This document shows, piece after piece, positions 25,202 to 35,098 of a stretch of DNA of 64,000 bases. Below the pieces are notes generated by a model. The model saw only the letters and a program-made list of their open reading frames with translations. It was not told the DNA's origin and made no database searches. The translations under genes and the position numbers were made by a program. The first letter of the stretch is position 1; each line of letters opens with the position of its first letter. Origin of the DNA: Bacillota bacterium (GTDB lineage Bacteria; Bacillota; Clostridia; DSM-8532); NCBI GenBank assembly GCA_023415825.1, contig JAEZJF010000029.1, forward strand, positions 47,647 to 111,646, given 5' to 3'.

Positions 25202-28200
25202 TTACCGTTTTTTCTTCCTGCTCAGGATGAGCAGGATAACGGCCACCCCTACCAGCACAATGCCAACCACAGTGAACAGTATAGTGCCTATACCGCCTGT
25301 TCGGGGAAGGACCAGCTTGCGATAATTGGGCAGATTATTTACCCCGGCATCGGTAAAGAAGGCGGGAGGAAGCGTACCGCCGCTATCCGGCACGGCTGAG
25401 ATGGCGATGGTCTCCATCGCAGTGTCAACAGTGATCTTCCATCGGCCAGTGGGCAGCATGTAGCCTGGGGCGGTTTCCACCTCGGCCAGCAGATAGTCTC
25501 CGGTTTCCAGCCCCGCAAAAAGCACCTTACCGTCAGCGGCACTGACGGCCTGCATACCGCCGGCCATATCCCAGCCGGTTCCCGTATTGTCCTGTGGATA
25601 CAATTCAAATTTCACGCCGGATAAAACTCCGTGGTTTTCGTTTTTCTTATAGAAGACAAAGTCCAAAGGCGGAATTTCCGCCCGCAGTTCCAGCACATTG
25701 ATGTTTCCCAGTGTACGGGTTCCGGATAGGTTAAAAATGTCACTGTGTCCCTGCGAATAGTTCGTAATTACGGCACCCTCGCCGGAATTCAGCGTTGCGG
25801 TATACTGCGCCCCATCCAGCACCCACTGATAGGAGGGATCCGGGGAAGTTATGTAGTTCCCGGCAAGCGCCGTTTGACTTCCAAACACGATTTCCCCTGA
25901 CAGCAAGGCACTGCTTTCCAACCTCCAGGAACGAATTGTATTCGTTTTGATGCTCACGCTTGCGTTGCTGGAGCTGATGAAGGGAGTTCTGATTACATAG
26001 GTGTTTGAGCTGTTCTTGCTGTTGAATAGCACAACACTTCGGGGATTTGTAAACGATATGCTGTCCTGCAATGCAATCAGGGTTTCCGCCACGGAATTGT
26101 TCTTGGCAATAATGTTTACATCGGCGCCTTCTGCGACACTGATGGTATTTGCTCTGATCATAGAACTTCTGGCAGTGGCAGCCGAACCTGCATAATCCGC
26201 GACATACGTCCACTTCGCCCCTTCAGCTACGCTGATGGAATCCGCAACGAAATAGGCAGGATGAGCACTCACATCGTTTGCTGTAAACCGCGTGTCCGCT
26301 TTGATATCGAAGACAACGCTGGCGTTCTTCCCGATTGTGAAGCTGCCAAGCTTGTAGTAGTCGGTGATAAATCCATTGCCGCCGCCGATGTGATGATATT
26401 CAAATGTGGCGTTTTCCCCAACATTGAACGGCGTGCTGTAAGCTTGTGTATGTGTGCCGATCAAGCCGGTTGTATATACGGATTGCTTTGTTTTACCCGC
26501 TTCATCATGGATGATCAGGGAAGCACCGTCAGCTACCTTCACATAGCTGTTTTCGGCCCAATAAATATAAAAGATTGGGTCAATATCACCTAGAACACTG
26601 CCGCCGTCTGCCGGCGAATCCTGTTTGGTGATAGTATTATTTCCTTCAAATGTAATGAAATTTGCGGCAATGGTTTCAGATGCATGGGTGTCTTGCCACA
26701 AAGCGCCATGGAGCGCTGAGCCGGATGCCGGTAAGCTTCCGCCATAGCCATCTGAATCAACACCGCTTCCTCCCGAACCATTGCGGTAACTCATCGCAAT
26801 AGCACAGTTTTTGAACAGTACCTGCGGATTATATTCCGGATATATCGCAATATCCCCCATTCCAGGCCCCTTGTATGTGACATTATCGAAGGTAATACTT
26901 ACATTTTCAGTCACATTACCAGCAGGGAAATAGCATCCCACCTCGCTGCTGCCGTACCAGTTGACATCCTTCATGGTAAAGGACTTTACAGAATTTGTAG
27001 TGGGAAAATAGAAGTTCCCTCTCTCGACAATCGTATGGGGCCAGTTAAAGATAATCTTATGGCCCTGGCCATCAATCTCGAAGCTGCCGTTGCCGCCGGC
27101 ATTCGCCTTGTTTCCGACCAAAATTCCTTGAGGTTGGCCTGAAAACCCCGGTTGGGCAGCATTTTGATATTGACTGTTCCAATTGCCCTCCCCATCGGTC
27201 ATGCCGTATTCGATCACAATATCATCTGCCAATGTGATTTTCCATTCGGTATTGCTATTCACGGCCTGAATAAAGCCTTGGGCGGTGCTGACTGTAACCT
27301 CCGCTGCCATAAATGTCATTTGGCGCATGCCGGCATGGACATTCTCCACAGCTATGTCTGTATCTGCCGCGACTGCAACGGTTTCGCTGTAAGCGACCGA
27401 CACTTCCTCATTGATTGCGAATTTGTTGTCACCGGCAAGCCCGGTCACAGGCAGCAGGTATTCCGTTTCGGCAACGGTTTCGGCGGCGATACCCACCATA
27501 TAGCTTCCAGGTTCGAGGTTTTCAAACTGGTACGTTCCATCTGCTACGGTTTCTGTGGTCTGTACTGCTGTGGCCGTATCAGCCGTCGTATAAAGGCTGA
27601 CGGGATAACCCGCGATGCCGCTTTCGCCTTCATCCATCACGCCGTCCGCGTTTTCATCCAGCCATAGCCTTCCGCCAATGTCATTTCCCGGAGCAAGGTC
27701 TTCAGCTCCCAGAATGACTATTGCAAAGGGAGGGTCCCCGGCATAAATATAGCCCTCAAACGTTGCCGTGAAGGTATAGGCTCCGGGCATGTCCTTGTCA
27801 AAATCTTTACAGACCCAGGTTACGGGTATCTCCTTGATCATTCCATACACATTGCCGTTTTCGTCACATGCAAACCAGGCGGGCTGGCTGCCGCCGTAAG
27901 AACCGTATACACGGTACGATATTGCTCCCGATTCACTGGTGTATGTGTAAAGACCGCCGTCTGCGGCTTCGTAACCCCAGGCATCGTCGGGTTCTGCCGG
28001 TATAAAGTCCGGCAATTCCTCCGTATCCATAGACGGGATCTCTGGCGCTGTAAAGAACCCTGTAAAGGGCACTGATGCAAAGACCTGCGATACCTTCGTA
28101 TTTACGGTAAATACTTCTGGTGTCGTTGATGCTACCTCTGTATCCAAAGACGCTTCTCCCGAATCTCCAGATGGCTGCTCTGCTTCCGTAGGTGTGGTTA

Positions 28201-28489
28201 CCAGCTCCAAAGGCTCGTCCGTTGGCTCTACGTGCGGTTTTACTGTTTCTGGTTGTATCTCTTGCAGTTCTACCACCGCCCGAAGAGTATGTGGCAAGTC
28301 CGGCACAGCAGTACCTTTTGCCACCGTCAGTTCCGTCACCAGATCGCTGCTTTCAAAGGAGAGTATGGTTTCCATCGCAATATCTACTTGCGCCCATGCC
28401 GTAATGAGCAGCGCCAAAAGCGTCATGTAGGCCACTGCAAGGCACAATATTCTATTGAGGCTGTTGATATTCGTGGATTTAGCTACCAC
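25202..28489 (-). CDS. Large LPxTG tip/adhesin protein of the pilus
   Basis: 1095 residues from a GTG with GGGAGAG upstream; an ATG at 28546 is possible but overlaps the signal peptidase gene. A signal helix is followed by a Thr/Glu-rich stretch, an SdrD-like B domain (IGGRLWLDENADGVMDEGES, then FENLEPGSYMVGI), and about 500 residues of beta-helix-like sequence with runs of N, G and short hydrophobic turns. A CnaB domain with the E-box YLLAEVETAPGYMLP precedes LPRTGGIG, a membrane helix and the KKKR tail. No clear pilin motif was seen, which fits a tip adhesin added to the end of the fibre. Confidence 0.85.
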   Translation of the reverse strand: MVAKSTNINSLNRILCLAVAYMTLLALLITAWAQVDIAMETILSFESSDLVTELTVAKGTAVPDLPHTLRAVVELQEIQPETVKPHVEPTDEPLELVTTPTEAEQPSGDSGEASLDTEVASTTPEVFTVNTKVSQVFASVPFTGFFTAPEIPSMDTEELPDFIPAEPDDAWGYEAADGGLYTYTSESGAISYRVYGSYGGSQPAWFACDENGNVYGMIKEIPVTWVCKDFDKDMPGAYTFTATFEGYIYAGDPPFAIVILGAEDLAPGNDIGGRLWLDENADGVMDEGESGIAGYPVSLYTTADTATAVQTTETVADGTYQFENLEPGSYMVGIAAETVAETEYLLPVTGLAGDNKFAINEEVSVAYSETVAVAADTDIAVENVHAGMRQMTFMAAEVTVSTAQGFIQAVNSNTEWKITLADDIVIEYGMTDGEGNWNSQYQNAAQPGFSGQPQGILVGNKANAGGNGSFEIDGQGHKIIFNWPHTIVERGNFYFPTTNSVKSFTMKDVNWYGSSEVGCYFPAGNVTENVSITFDNVTYKGPGMGDIAIYPEYNPQVLFKNCAIAMSYRNGSGGSGVDSDGYGGSLPASGSALHGALWQDTHASETIAANFITFEGNNTITKQDSPADGGSVLGDIDPIFYIYWAENSYVKVADGASLIIHDEAGKTKQSVYTTGLIGTHTQAYSTPFNVGENATFEYHHIGGGNGFITDYYKLGSFTIGKNASVVFDIKADTRFTANDVSAHPAYFVADSISVAEGAKWTYVADYAGSAATARSSMIRANTISVAEGADVNIIAKNNSVAETLIALQDSISFTNPRSVVLFNSKNSSNTYVIRTPFISSSNASVSIKTNTIRSWRLESSALLSGEIVFGSQTALAGNYITSPDPSYQWVLDGAQYTATLNSGEGAVITNYSQGHSDIFNLSGTRTLGNINVLELRAEIPPLDFVFYKKNENHGVLSGVKFELYPQDNTGTGWDMAGGMQAVSAADGKVLFAGLETGDYLLAEVETAPGYMLPTGRWKITVDTAMETIAISAVPDSGGTLPPAFFTDAGVNNLPNYRKLVLPRTGGIGTILFTVVGIVLVGVAVILLILSRKKKR

Positions 28490-28524
28490 ATTTCTCTCCC
28501 TTTTTACTGTAAACAGGCTTGATT

Positions 28525-29076
28525 TTATAACGAATTTTGACTCCACAAGATGAGAATCACCTTACCGTGGATGTCGCTCTTCTTCACAGGCCCAAAGTTT
28601 CTCGAATCCATAGCAATATGCCTCTTGTCGCCCAGTACGAAATATTCATTCTCAATGAGTATCAGGGGGTATTTCATGCCTGGCTTGGTATAGGTATCCT
28701 CCAGGAGCCGACCGTTTACCGTCAGCCTGCCCTCCACATCCATATCGACCGTGTCACCGGGTACAGCTGCCACGCGTTTTATGAGCTCACCTTCCAAGGC
28801 ATCACACTTGAAGAAAAGTACATCATCTCGGTCATAGTCTTTTGACAACCGCCAGAGCATTACAAGGTCACCATCCCGGAAGGAAGGAGTCATAGACTGG
28901 CCGCGAACCAAACCGATTCCAAAGACACCGCCAAAAATAATAAAAATGAGTAGGGCAGTTGCAGTCAGGCTACGGATCAATCGATACCGGTTCTTTCTGC
29001 GGCGCAGCCTGTGGAGCCTGTGCTGTAACACTTCCTTGGGCAGCTCAGCTTTCCTATGCACGCTTGCTTTCATCAT
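28525..29076 (-). CDS. Pilus-locus signal peptidase I
   Basis: 183 residues; a second ATG one codon in is also possible. A single membrane helix (about 30-52) is followed by the catalytic Ser in RGQSMTPSFRDGDLV and the Lys in ELIKRVAAVPGDTV. The conserved box D/E GDKRHIAMDSRNFGPV is also present. This is an S-K dyad (prokaryotic) signal peptidase. Dedicated signal peptidases are a recurrent part of sortase pilus loci, where they process pilin precursors or assist assembly. The start overlaps the preceding coiled-coil gene by 23 nt, indicating coupling. Confidence 0.9.
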   Translation of the reverse strand: MMKASVHRKAELPKEVLQHRLHRLRRRKNRYRLIRSLTATALLIFIIFGGVFGIGLVRGQSMTPSFRDGDLVMLWRLSKDYDRDDVLFFKCDALEGELIKRVAAVPGDTVDMDVEGRLTVNGRLLEDTYTKPGMKYPLILIENEYFVLGDKRHIAMDSRNFGPVKKSDIHGKVILILWSQNSL

Positions 29077-29728
29077 CCCGGTAGTAACCCATTTTTCCGT
29101 CCAGCTCCTTTGTCAGATTCAGCATCTGGAAAAGATCCCCGGAAATGAGTTGCAAAGAAGCCTTTGTATGTAGAGTAAAGTTATCGATTTCCTCTTTTAT
29201 CGTTTTGCGCTGTTTGAAAATCAGATCAATTTCCTGTTGTCCAGCCACCAGCTGCCGCTCAAGCTCGCGGTTTTGTTGTACGGTTAATTCCTCTGCTTGT
29301 ACCCTTGCCTGTGTTAGGATTTTTTGGGCTTCACGGTGTGCTTTTTTGAAGAGTTCCACACGCTCGCTTTCATTTTCTTGTGCTTTTGCTGTAAATGCTT
29401 CATGTTCTTTCAGCAGAGAAAGCCTTTCCGTTTGCAGAGAAGAGAGACGATCATCATTTTCTTGATTTTCTTTTTGGAGCTGTTCCACCCGGTCTTGCAG
29501 GTGGCTGTTTTCCTGCTTCAAGGAAACATTCTGACGTTTGAGATTTTCTATCAAATCCTGATACATTTTGGTAACGTGTTCCATCTTATCCAAAACGTCC
29601 TCTTCTTCCACGCCACCAATAATTCTCTTTTTAAATTGCATTTTACGCAAGAAAGCTGTAATCGCCTCTTGTCCAGTTGCTATTCTTTCCATTCGTGTTT
29701 GCTTTGGCGCCTCCTTTGCAGGTGACAC
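29054..29728 (-). CDS. Coiled-coil protein, first gene of the pilus operon (DivIVA-like)
   Basis: 224 residues starting at a GTG after AAGGGGGG. Residues about 45-180 are a nearly continuous, highly charged heptad-type coiled coil (for example QNVSLKQENSHLQDRVEQLQ). The preceding segment (VEEEDVLDKMEHVTKMYQDLI) resembles the N-terminal part of DivIVA-type proteins. No signal peptide or membrane helix is visible, so the protein is cytoplasmic. Its place at the head of a pilus operon, overlapping the signal peptidase, suggests a scaffold for placing pilus assembly. DivIVA kinship is tentative. Confidence 0.6.
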   Translation of the reverse strand: MSPAKEAPKQTRMERIATGQEAITAFLRKMQFKKRIIGGVEEEDVLDKMEHVTKMYQDLIENLKRQNVSLKQENSHLQDRVEQLQKENQENDDRLSSLQTERLSLLKEHEAFTAKAQENESERVELFKKAHREAQKILTQARVQAEELTVQQNRELERQLVAGQQEIDLIFKQRKTIKEEIDNFTLHTKASLQLISGDLFQMLNLTKELDGKMGYYRDDESKRA

Positions 29729-29954
29729 TGATCCCCCCTTGAACTCATGGTAATCAAATTTAACATGAAAAGTATATATAAAAACGACATTCTCGGAGGG
29801 CTTATGTAATGAATTTAAGGGTTCATGTATCGAATGCTGTTCCTAAAAGACTAATAAGTTATATAGCAGCAATCAAATAAAAAATATCTCGAAACTTGGA
29901 TTTCCACCTGGATTTAACAAAAAGAACAGGGCGATTTTCACCAGACCTTCCCCT

Positions 29955-32567
29955 TTATAGGATTTCTACATACCCTTCTGTTCCATGCACGCGAATTCGT
30001 TGCCCATCTTTTATTAGTTTCGTTGCATTTTCTACCCCGACAACTGCTGGTAAGCCATATTCACGTGCGATAACTGCTCCATGTGTCATCAGTCCGCCAA
30101 CTTCGGTGACTAAGCCTTTTATGGATACAAACAATGGTGTCCAACTGGGGTCAGTAAAGGAGGTGACTAATATATCTCCATCTTCTAAATTTGCGTCTTC
30201 CATGTTTAGGATGATGCGTGCTCTTCCCTCTATCACTCCTGATGAAACAGGCAGACCTGCAATAGCGCCCACTGGAAGATTTTCTCGTTTGTACTCGCTT
30301 GCAATTTTTTCACCATCAGAGGTGATAACACGTGGGGGAGTTAGTTTTTCATATATTTTGTACTCGTCTTTTCGTTTGCTGATGATCTCATAATCCAGTT
30401 TATTTGTGCGTTCGACTTCGCGAAGCTCATCAAAAGTGAGATAGTATATATCTTCTATTTCATGAATAACGTTGGCTTGCACGAGTCGTTCGGCTTCTTT
30501 CAGTAATGCCTGTTTATATACAAAGTAGCGACTAACCATGCCGTATTTTGGATATTCACGATAACCGATGAAATTCCTGATAAGGCTGATCATTCGTTTT
30601 GTCTCTTTGGCTTTTTCCTCACCATCCGGTAATTGCTTCAATCGCTCTAATAACTCTTGTTCTTTATTCAATGCTTCCTGTCGCCCTTGCTCAAATTTCC
30701 GAATACTGGCATCAGTCTCAAAGTTTTTGATGTTACTGAGAATCATGGGGACAAGTGTAGTTGGTTTTTCGCTCCAACGAGTTCTCGTAATATCGATTTC
30801 TCCGACACACCGCATTCCGTATTTATTGAGATAAGCATAGATAGCGTCTTGGGTTTCCTGTCCGCCATCAAACTTAACCAATTCATCTAAAAAGTTATCA
30901 TCTTTTACTTCTTGTAAATAATTAATGACTTCCGGATAAGGACGAATCACATCCGCCACATCCATTAACGCCAGACCCATTTCCGAAGTAATATTGTTTG
31001 GTACAGATTGAGAAAGCGTGTCTGCTGCGTTTTTTTCACCTAACCACTCATTCATTTTTTCATTGATCCAAAGTGAAACATTTATGGCGGCCGTATATAC
31101 AGCTGTACTTTGTGGGTCAAACAAGATACTCTTTAGCTCCTGGATATCTTCTAGTATAAAATCAATTAATTTTCTTCCTGATTTCCCTTGAATGTTTTGT
31201 TTCAGCTCTTCTATGGAGGCTTGACTTTTTCTTATCAAATCAAAAACGATTGTAGGATCATCTTCGATTTGTGCTTGAGGATCTGCAGGCGGCTTAACTT
31301 TATTGCTATTATCAGATCTCTGCTCTTTTTTATTATTTGGTAAGCATTTTATATAATCTCGCTCTATGATGGTCATGAGTGCGTCTTTTACGAGAGGATC
31401 GGATTGTCCAAAGCTACCTAATAACATTTCTCTGCTGTCAGGGGAAGCCAGCATTTGTGTAACATCAACAAATAACCTCCCACCAGCTTTACACATGCGT
31501 GCAGGGGTCGTTAACAGAAAAAAAGACAATCCCAATGGTTTAATGGCATCGGTCATCATTTGGTTATGGCCAACAGACAAATAGACGTGGTTCTCTTTAT
31601 CATTTGCTTCAGGGATGGGGTATATCGTTGTGATCGGCCGGCTCTGGACAATATAAAATGTATTATCAGACAGACACCATTCGATGTCCTGGGGGCAGCC
31701 GAAATGTTCTTCGATCTTTCTGCCCATGCCCTCAAGCTGTAAAATCTGTTCATCCGGTAGTGCTTGCCTATTTCGCCTCTCCGGTTCAATCTCCTGTTTT
31801 TTCGTACCGCCATCTTTTAAGGCATAAATAGCCAGCTTCTTGGTGGATATCTTTTTATCGATAACCCTGCCGTTACGCACTTTATAGCTATCAGCATTCA
31901 CCAGGCCAGAGACCAAGGCCTCACCAAGTCCAAAGCTGGCATCAATGGATAATACCTTCCTATTAGAAGTGACGGGATCGGCTGTAAACAAAATCCCTGC
32001 CGCCTGCGGGAAGACCATAATCTGAACAACTACCGATAGATGAACTTTCCGGTGGTCAAAGCCGTTTTGAATACGGTAAGTTACTGCCCTCTCGGTAAAC
32101 AGCGATGCCCAGCACTTGCTGATATGCTTTAGGATTGCCTCTTTTCCTATAATGTTCAAATACGTATCCTGCTGGCCTGCAAAGGAGGCCGTTGGTAAAT
32201 CCTCAGCAGTTGCGCTAGATCGTACTGCATAGGCGTTTTTTTCTCCAAGCCGGGTGAGAAAGCAGGTGATTTCTTTATTAATGTCTTGGGGGATAGCTAT
32301 CCCTTCGATGACCCTACGAATCTTACTGCTAAGTTCAATGATTTTATCCCGGTCTTCCACCTTTAGAAGCGATAACTGATTAAGTAATTCGTTAATCGAC
32401 GACGTTTCCTCAAGGATTCTTTTATAGGCTTCAGTAGAAACACAAAAGCCATCCGGTACGCGTATCCCTTCAATCCTGGAAAGCTCCCCTAGGTTTGCGC
32501 CTTTACCCCCAACAACCATGAGTTTTGTTTTGTCAATCTCCTGAAAACCAAGCACATATGAGCTCAT
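29955..32567 (-). CDS. rph: Rifamycin phosphotransferase (PEP-synthase-like)
   Basis: 870 residues from the ATG after AAAGGAGG, matching the usual length of Rph. The N-terminal ATP-grasp domain (GGKGANLGELSRIEGIRVPDG, with VRSSATAEDLPTASFAGQQD) binds ATP. A central rifamycin-binding region follows, and the C-terminal PEP-utiliser-type swivelling domain carries the catalytic His in EVGGLMTHGAVIAREYG. Rph transfers a phosphate to the C21 hydroxyl of rifamycins. Ordinary PEP synthases have a separate C-terminal PEP-binding TIM domain that is absent here, which supports Rph. The upstream region has a palindrome over the -10 box. Monocistronic. Confidence 0.9.
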   Translation of the reverse strand: MSSYVLGFQEIDKTKLMVVGGKGANLGELSRIEGIRVPDGFCVSTEAYKRILEETSSINELLNQLSLLKVEDRDKIIELSSKIRRVIEGIAIPQDINKEITCFLTRLGEKNAYAVRSSATAEDLPTASFAGQQDTYLNIIGKEAILKHISKCWASLFTERAVTYRIQNGFDHRKVHLSVVVQIMVFPQAAGILFTADPVTSNRKVLSIDASFGLGEALVSGLVNADSYKVRNGRVIDKKISTKKLAIYALKDGGTKKQEIEPERRNRQALPDEQILQLEGMGRKIEEHFGCPQDIEWCLSDNTFYIVQSRPITTIYPIPEANDKENHVYLSVGHNQMMTDAIKPLGLSFFLLTTPARMCKAGGRLFVDVTQMLASPDSREMLLGSFGQSDPLVKDALMTIIERDYIKCLPNNKKEQRSDNSNKVKPPADPQAQIEDDPTIVFDLIRKSQASIEELKQNIQGKSGRKLIDFILEDIQELKSILFDPQSTAVYTAAINVSLWINEKMNEWLGEKNAADTLSQSVPNNITSEMGLALMDVADVIRPYPEVINYLQEVKDDNFLDELVKFDGGQETQDAIYAYLNKYGMRCVGEIDITRTRWSEKPTTLVPMILSNIKNFETDASIRKFEQGRQEALNKEQELLERLKQLPDGEEKAKETKRMISLIRNFIGYREYPKYGMVSRYFVYKQALLKEAERLVQANVIHEIEDIYYLTFDELREVERTNKLDYEIISKRKDEYKIYEKLTPPRVITSDGEKIASEYKRENLPVGAIAGLPVSSGVIEGRARIILNMEDANLEDGDILVTSFTDPSWTPLFVSIKGLVTEVGGLMTHGAVIAREYGLPAVVGVENATKLIKDGQRIRVHGTEGYVEIL

Positions 32568-32692
32568 ATGTTTACCTCCTTTGAAATTCTCTATTTGATA
32601 ATTTTGATGATATTTTTCCGGCAAAAACGATTTACCGGAGTATCCCGGCAATTTTCTTTGATGAGGTTGTTTATAAGTGAATGCAAGAAAAG

Positions 32693-32714
32693 AGTGCTAT
32701 TGCATTATAGCACT
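32693..32714. promoter_or_regulatory. Inverted repeat over the rph -10 region
   Basis: AGTGCTAT and ATAGCACT are perfect arms around TGCATT. On the minus strand the centre contains TATAAT (32704-32709), a consensus -10 for rph, though the -35 is weak. A repressor or activator site is likely. It is not the rifamycin-associated element known from actinomycetes. Confidence 0.5.
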
Positions 32715-32808
32715 GACAAATGAGAACAAGGAGACTACATTTACAATTTTTAATATGTTATAATTAAAGTGGAAGATCAAATGATGTACGGAAGGCAGAT
32801 GCCCAAAA

Positions 32809-33390
32809 TTAAATCTTTAGAGAGCCTCGGAACCCTCTGGCAGAATAGTAAGATTCTGCACCATTATGGTACACAAACACAGTGTCGTAGCGACAATCAC
32901 AAAAGATGGCTCCGCCGAGTTTTCTAATATGATCAGGTGTTTTCACCCAGCTCGATGTTTTCGTATCAAACTTTCCAAGCTTCTGAAGCTCCCGGTATTG
33001 TTCTTCCGTTAAAATCTCAATGTCCATGGCTTCAGCCATATCAATTGCGTTATTTTCTGGTTTATGTTCTTTTCTTGACTCCAGTGCTTCACGGTCGTAG
33101 CAAACACTTCTGCGGCCTTTTGGACTTTCCGATGAGCAATCATAAAAAAGGTATTCATCCGTATTTTTATCATAACCAACAACATCCGGTTCGCCTCCCG
33201 TTACCTCCATTTCGTTAAGCGACCACAGTTTATCAATATCAGCTTCGAGCTTTGCCTGTATTTTATCCCATTTAAGACCTTTATGGCTGTTCAAGTTTTT
33301 CTCAAAACGGGCTTTCACTGTTCTTAGCAGTTCCTCCCGTTGTTCCAGTGACAACTCTTTTTTCTTTTTTTCTATCTTTCTCTGCGTCAT
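32809..33390 (-). CDS. DUF4256 family protein
   Basis: 193 residues from the ATG with GGGAGA seven nt upstream; earlier in-frame ATGs are poorly placed. Features are a lysine-rich start (KKKKELSLEQREELLRTVKA), GGEPDVVGYDKNTDEYLFYDC, then DGREALESRK-like text (actual CYDREALESRKEHKP) and a C-terminal FVYHNGAESYYSARGFRG. The match to DUF4256 is clear; the family has no known activity. Soluble and probably cytoplasmic. It lies upstream of rph on the same strand, with a ~240-nt gap containing a promoter-like element, so independent transcription of rph is likely. Confidence 0.78.
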   Translation of the reverse strand: MTQRKIEKKKKELSLEQREELLRTVKARFEKNLNSHKGLKWDKIQAKLEADIDKLWSLNEMEVTGGEPDVVGYDKNTDEYLFYDCSSESPKGRRSVCYDREALESRKEHKPENNAIDMAEAMDIEILTEEQYRELQKLGKFDTKTSSWVKTPDHIRKLGGAIFCDCRYDTVFVYHNGAESYYSARGFRGSLKI

Positions 33391-33487
33391 GATAGCTTCT
33401 CCCATAATTTTAATCAAAATAGTAAATATATTGTGCACGCTTGTCAAGATACTCATACAGAAATCCTTCGTTTATTGAAAATGAAAA

Positions 33488-33535
33488 AACACCCCTCTCT
33501 GATTAGTATTTATAAATCTCATCAGAAAGGAGTGT
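33488..33535 (-). terminator. Terminator after the first sugar-uptake operon
   Basis: Inverted repeat AACACTCCTTTCTGAT ... ATCAGAGAGGGGTGTT, separated by about 17 nt, followed on the minus strand by a T-run. It lies just after the SBP gene's stop. Confidence 0.7.
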
Positions 33536-33562
33536 TTCTTATACTTTATAGTTTATGACTGA

Positions 33563-35098
33563 CTATTTGTTATTCGCTAAATAAGCATCCAACTGCTTTT
33601 GCAATTCGCTTATCACTTTATCCAATCCAGCATCCTTACACTTTTGGATGAGCTGTGGCGCAAATTTGTCATATTCCATGTAGCCATTTTTAACCACATT
33701 ATTATATTCAAGGAATACTGCATTTAACTGCGTCATTTCAGCCTTTATTAAATCCATGTTCCATGATATCCCAAGGGCCGGTATCTGTACTGCATCCTTA
33801 TCCCAATTCTTTACCATATCAAGATATTCAGGAGTACATTCTTTACTGAATCTATGGAATCTCAAATCAGTCCATGCCCAGTTAATTGCAGGGTAAGAGT
33901 GTTCTTGCGGAATGTCGGCTGTTATTACAGAATTTCCATCCAGCTTATAGTTAACATCCTTAATTCCGTATGAGAATAAGTCATAGTTTTCTTGACTCTT
34001 TCTGGTCCAGTTAATGAATGCAACTGACTCATTTACTTTTTTACTGGTGGCCAATACTGCCAAGAGATTATCACAAGCTGAAATAATGTACTTAGGCTGA
34101 TCTGGATAGATTTGCACGAACTCCATTTTACCGTTAGGCTGTTGAGCTTTAAATGCGTCGACCTGCTCTGACAACCTTAGGAGAGTAGCTTCCATTGAGC
34201 CTATCTTGCCGCCAAAGAATGATCCAAATGCGTCATCAATGTTTAAATTTTGGTTAGGAAGCAATCCTTTCGCTTGTAATGCAACGTTATCGTCCACTAG
34301 CTTTTTGAAATCATCTGTCTCATAGAAAGACTTAAACTTCCAGTCATTAACATCCAAATAAACAGGAGCACACTCCCAAAGACCGAAGAAAAGCCATAAT
34401 TTATCTGTAGTATATTTGTACCTCATTGGACTTGAAATGGTAGGAACCATTCCCGGTTCATTTTTTTGAATTGCTTCACAATACTTGATATAATCCTCTG
34501 GAGTCTTAATCTCAGGCAATCCATATTTCTCTCTAAGATCACCACGGATGATAAACGCCCTTGTTGTAGCCGTTGGCACTACTCTCGGAATGGCATAAAT
34601 AGAATTATTATATGTCATTTCTTTCCATGAGTACTGAGGTGTTGAGCTCAAAATATCTTTTCCATATTTGTTTAGGGCATCGTCCATTGGTGTCAGCAGT
34701 TTTTTAGAAACATGGCCCGCATAATTTGAAATATGATCCCAGGTGATGTCATATTCTTCATCTGCTGCAACAGCCATTCCCTGCTTGTTCCAGTAATTGT
34801 CCCAAGGAACGAACGTGTATTCGAAAGTAAAATCCAGTCCATCCTCCTTGCATTTTTGGGAAATGGCTTCATTTACTTCCTGTTGCCCTGCCGGCTCATC
34901 CCCTGGAAAAAGGAACTTGATGGTCCCTGACATATTGCTCTGCTGCGCCTGAGGTGTTACAGTGCTTTGTGCTGTCTCAGAAACAGTAGGCTGGGCGTTG
35001 TTACCCGCTGCTGGTTTCCCGCATGCAGAAAGGCTCAAAGAAATAACACTTACTGCTACCATGACTGATAGTGCCTTGATAGATGCTATTCTTTTCAT
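33563..35098 (-). CDS. Lipoprotein sugar-binding protein of ABC importer 1
   Basis: 511 residues with a GGGAGAG site. The signal sequence ends in the lipobox SLSACGK (Cys about 26), so the protein is a surface lipoprotein. The mature part follows the LplA/extracellular solute-binding family 1 pattern: IKFLFPGDEPAGQQEVNEAI, a middle region with repeated YAIPRVVPTATTRAF, and a late WNMDLIKAEMTQL. It collects oligosaccharides for the adjoining permeases. Last gene of the regulator-permease operon starting at 41.6 kb. Confidence 0.88.
   Translation of the reverse strand: MKRIASIKALSVMVAVSVISLSLSACGKPAAGNNAQPTVSETAQSTVTPQAQQSNMSGTIKFLFPGDEPAGQQEVNEAISQKCKEDGLDFTFEYTFVPWDNYWNKQGMAVAADEEYDITWDHISNYAGHVSKKLLTPMDDALNKYGKDILSSTPQYSWKEMTYNNSIYAIPRVVPTATTRAFIIRGDLREKYGLPEIKTPEDYIKYCEAIQKNEPGMVPTISSPMRYKYTTDKLWLFFGLWECAPVYLDVNDWKFKSFYETDDFKKLVDDNVALQAKGLLPNQNLNIDDAFGSFFGGKIGSMEATLLRLSEQVDAFKAQQPNGKMEFVQIYPDQPKYIISACDNLLAVLATSKKVNESVAFINWTRKSQENYDLFSYGIKDVNYKLDGNSVITADIPQEHSYPAINWAWTDLRFHRFSKECTPEYLDMVKNWDKDAVQIPALGISWNMDLIKAEMTQLNAVFLEYNNVVKNGYMEYDKFAPQLIQKCKDAGLDKVISELQKQLDAYLANNK

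Noticed and set aside
27152..27667. 171-codon plus-strand frame antisense to the tip protein
   Set aside because: Covers the SdrD-like domain coding sequence and has no ribosome site.
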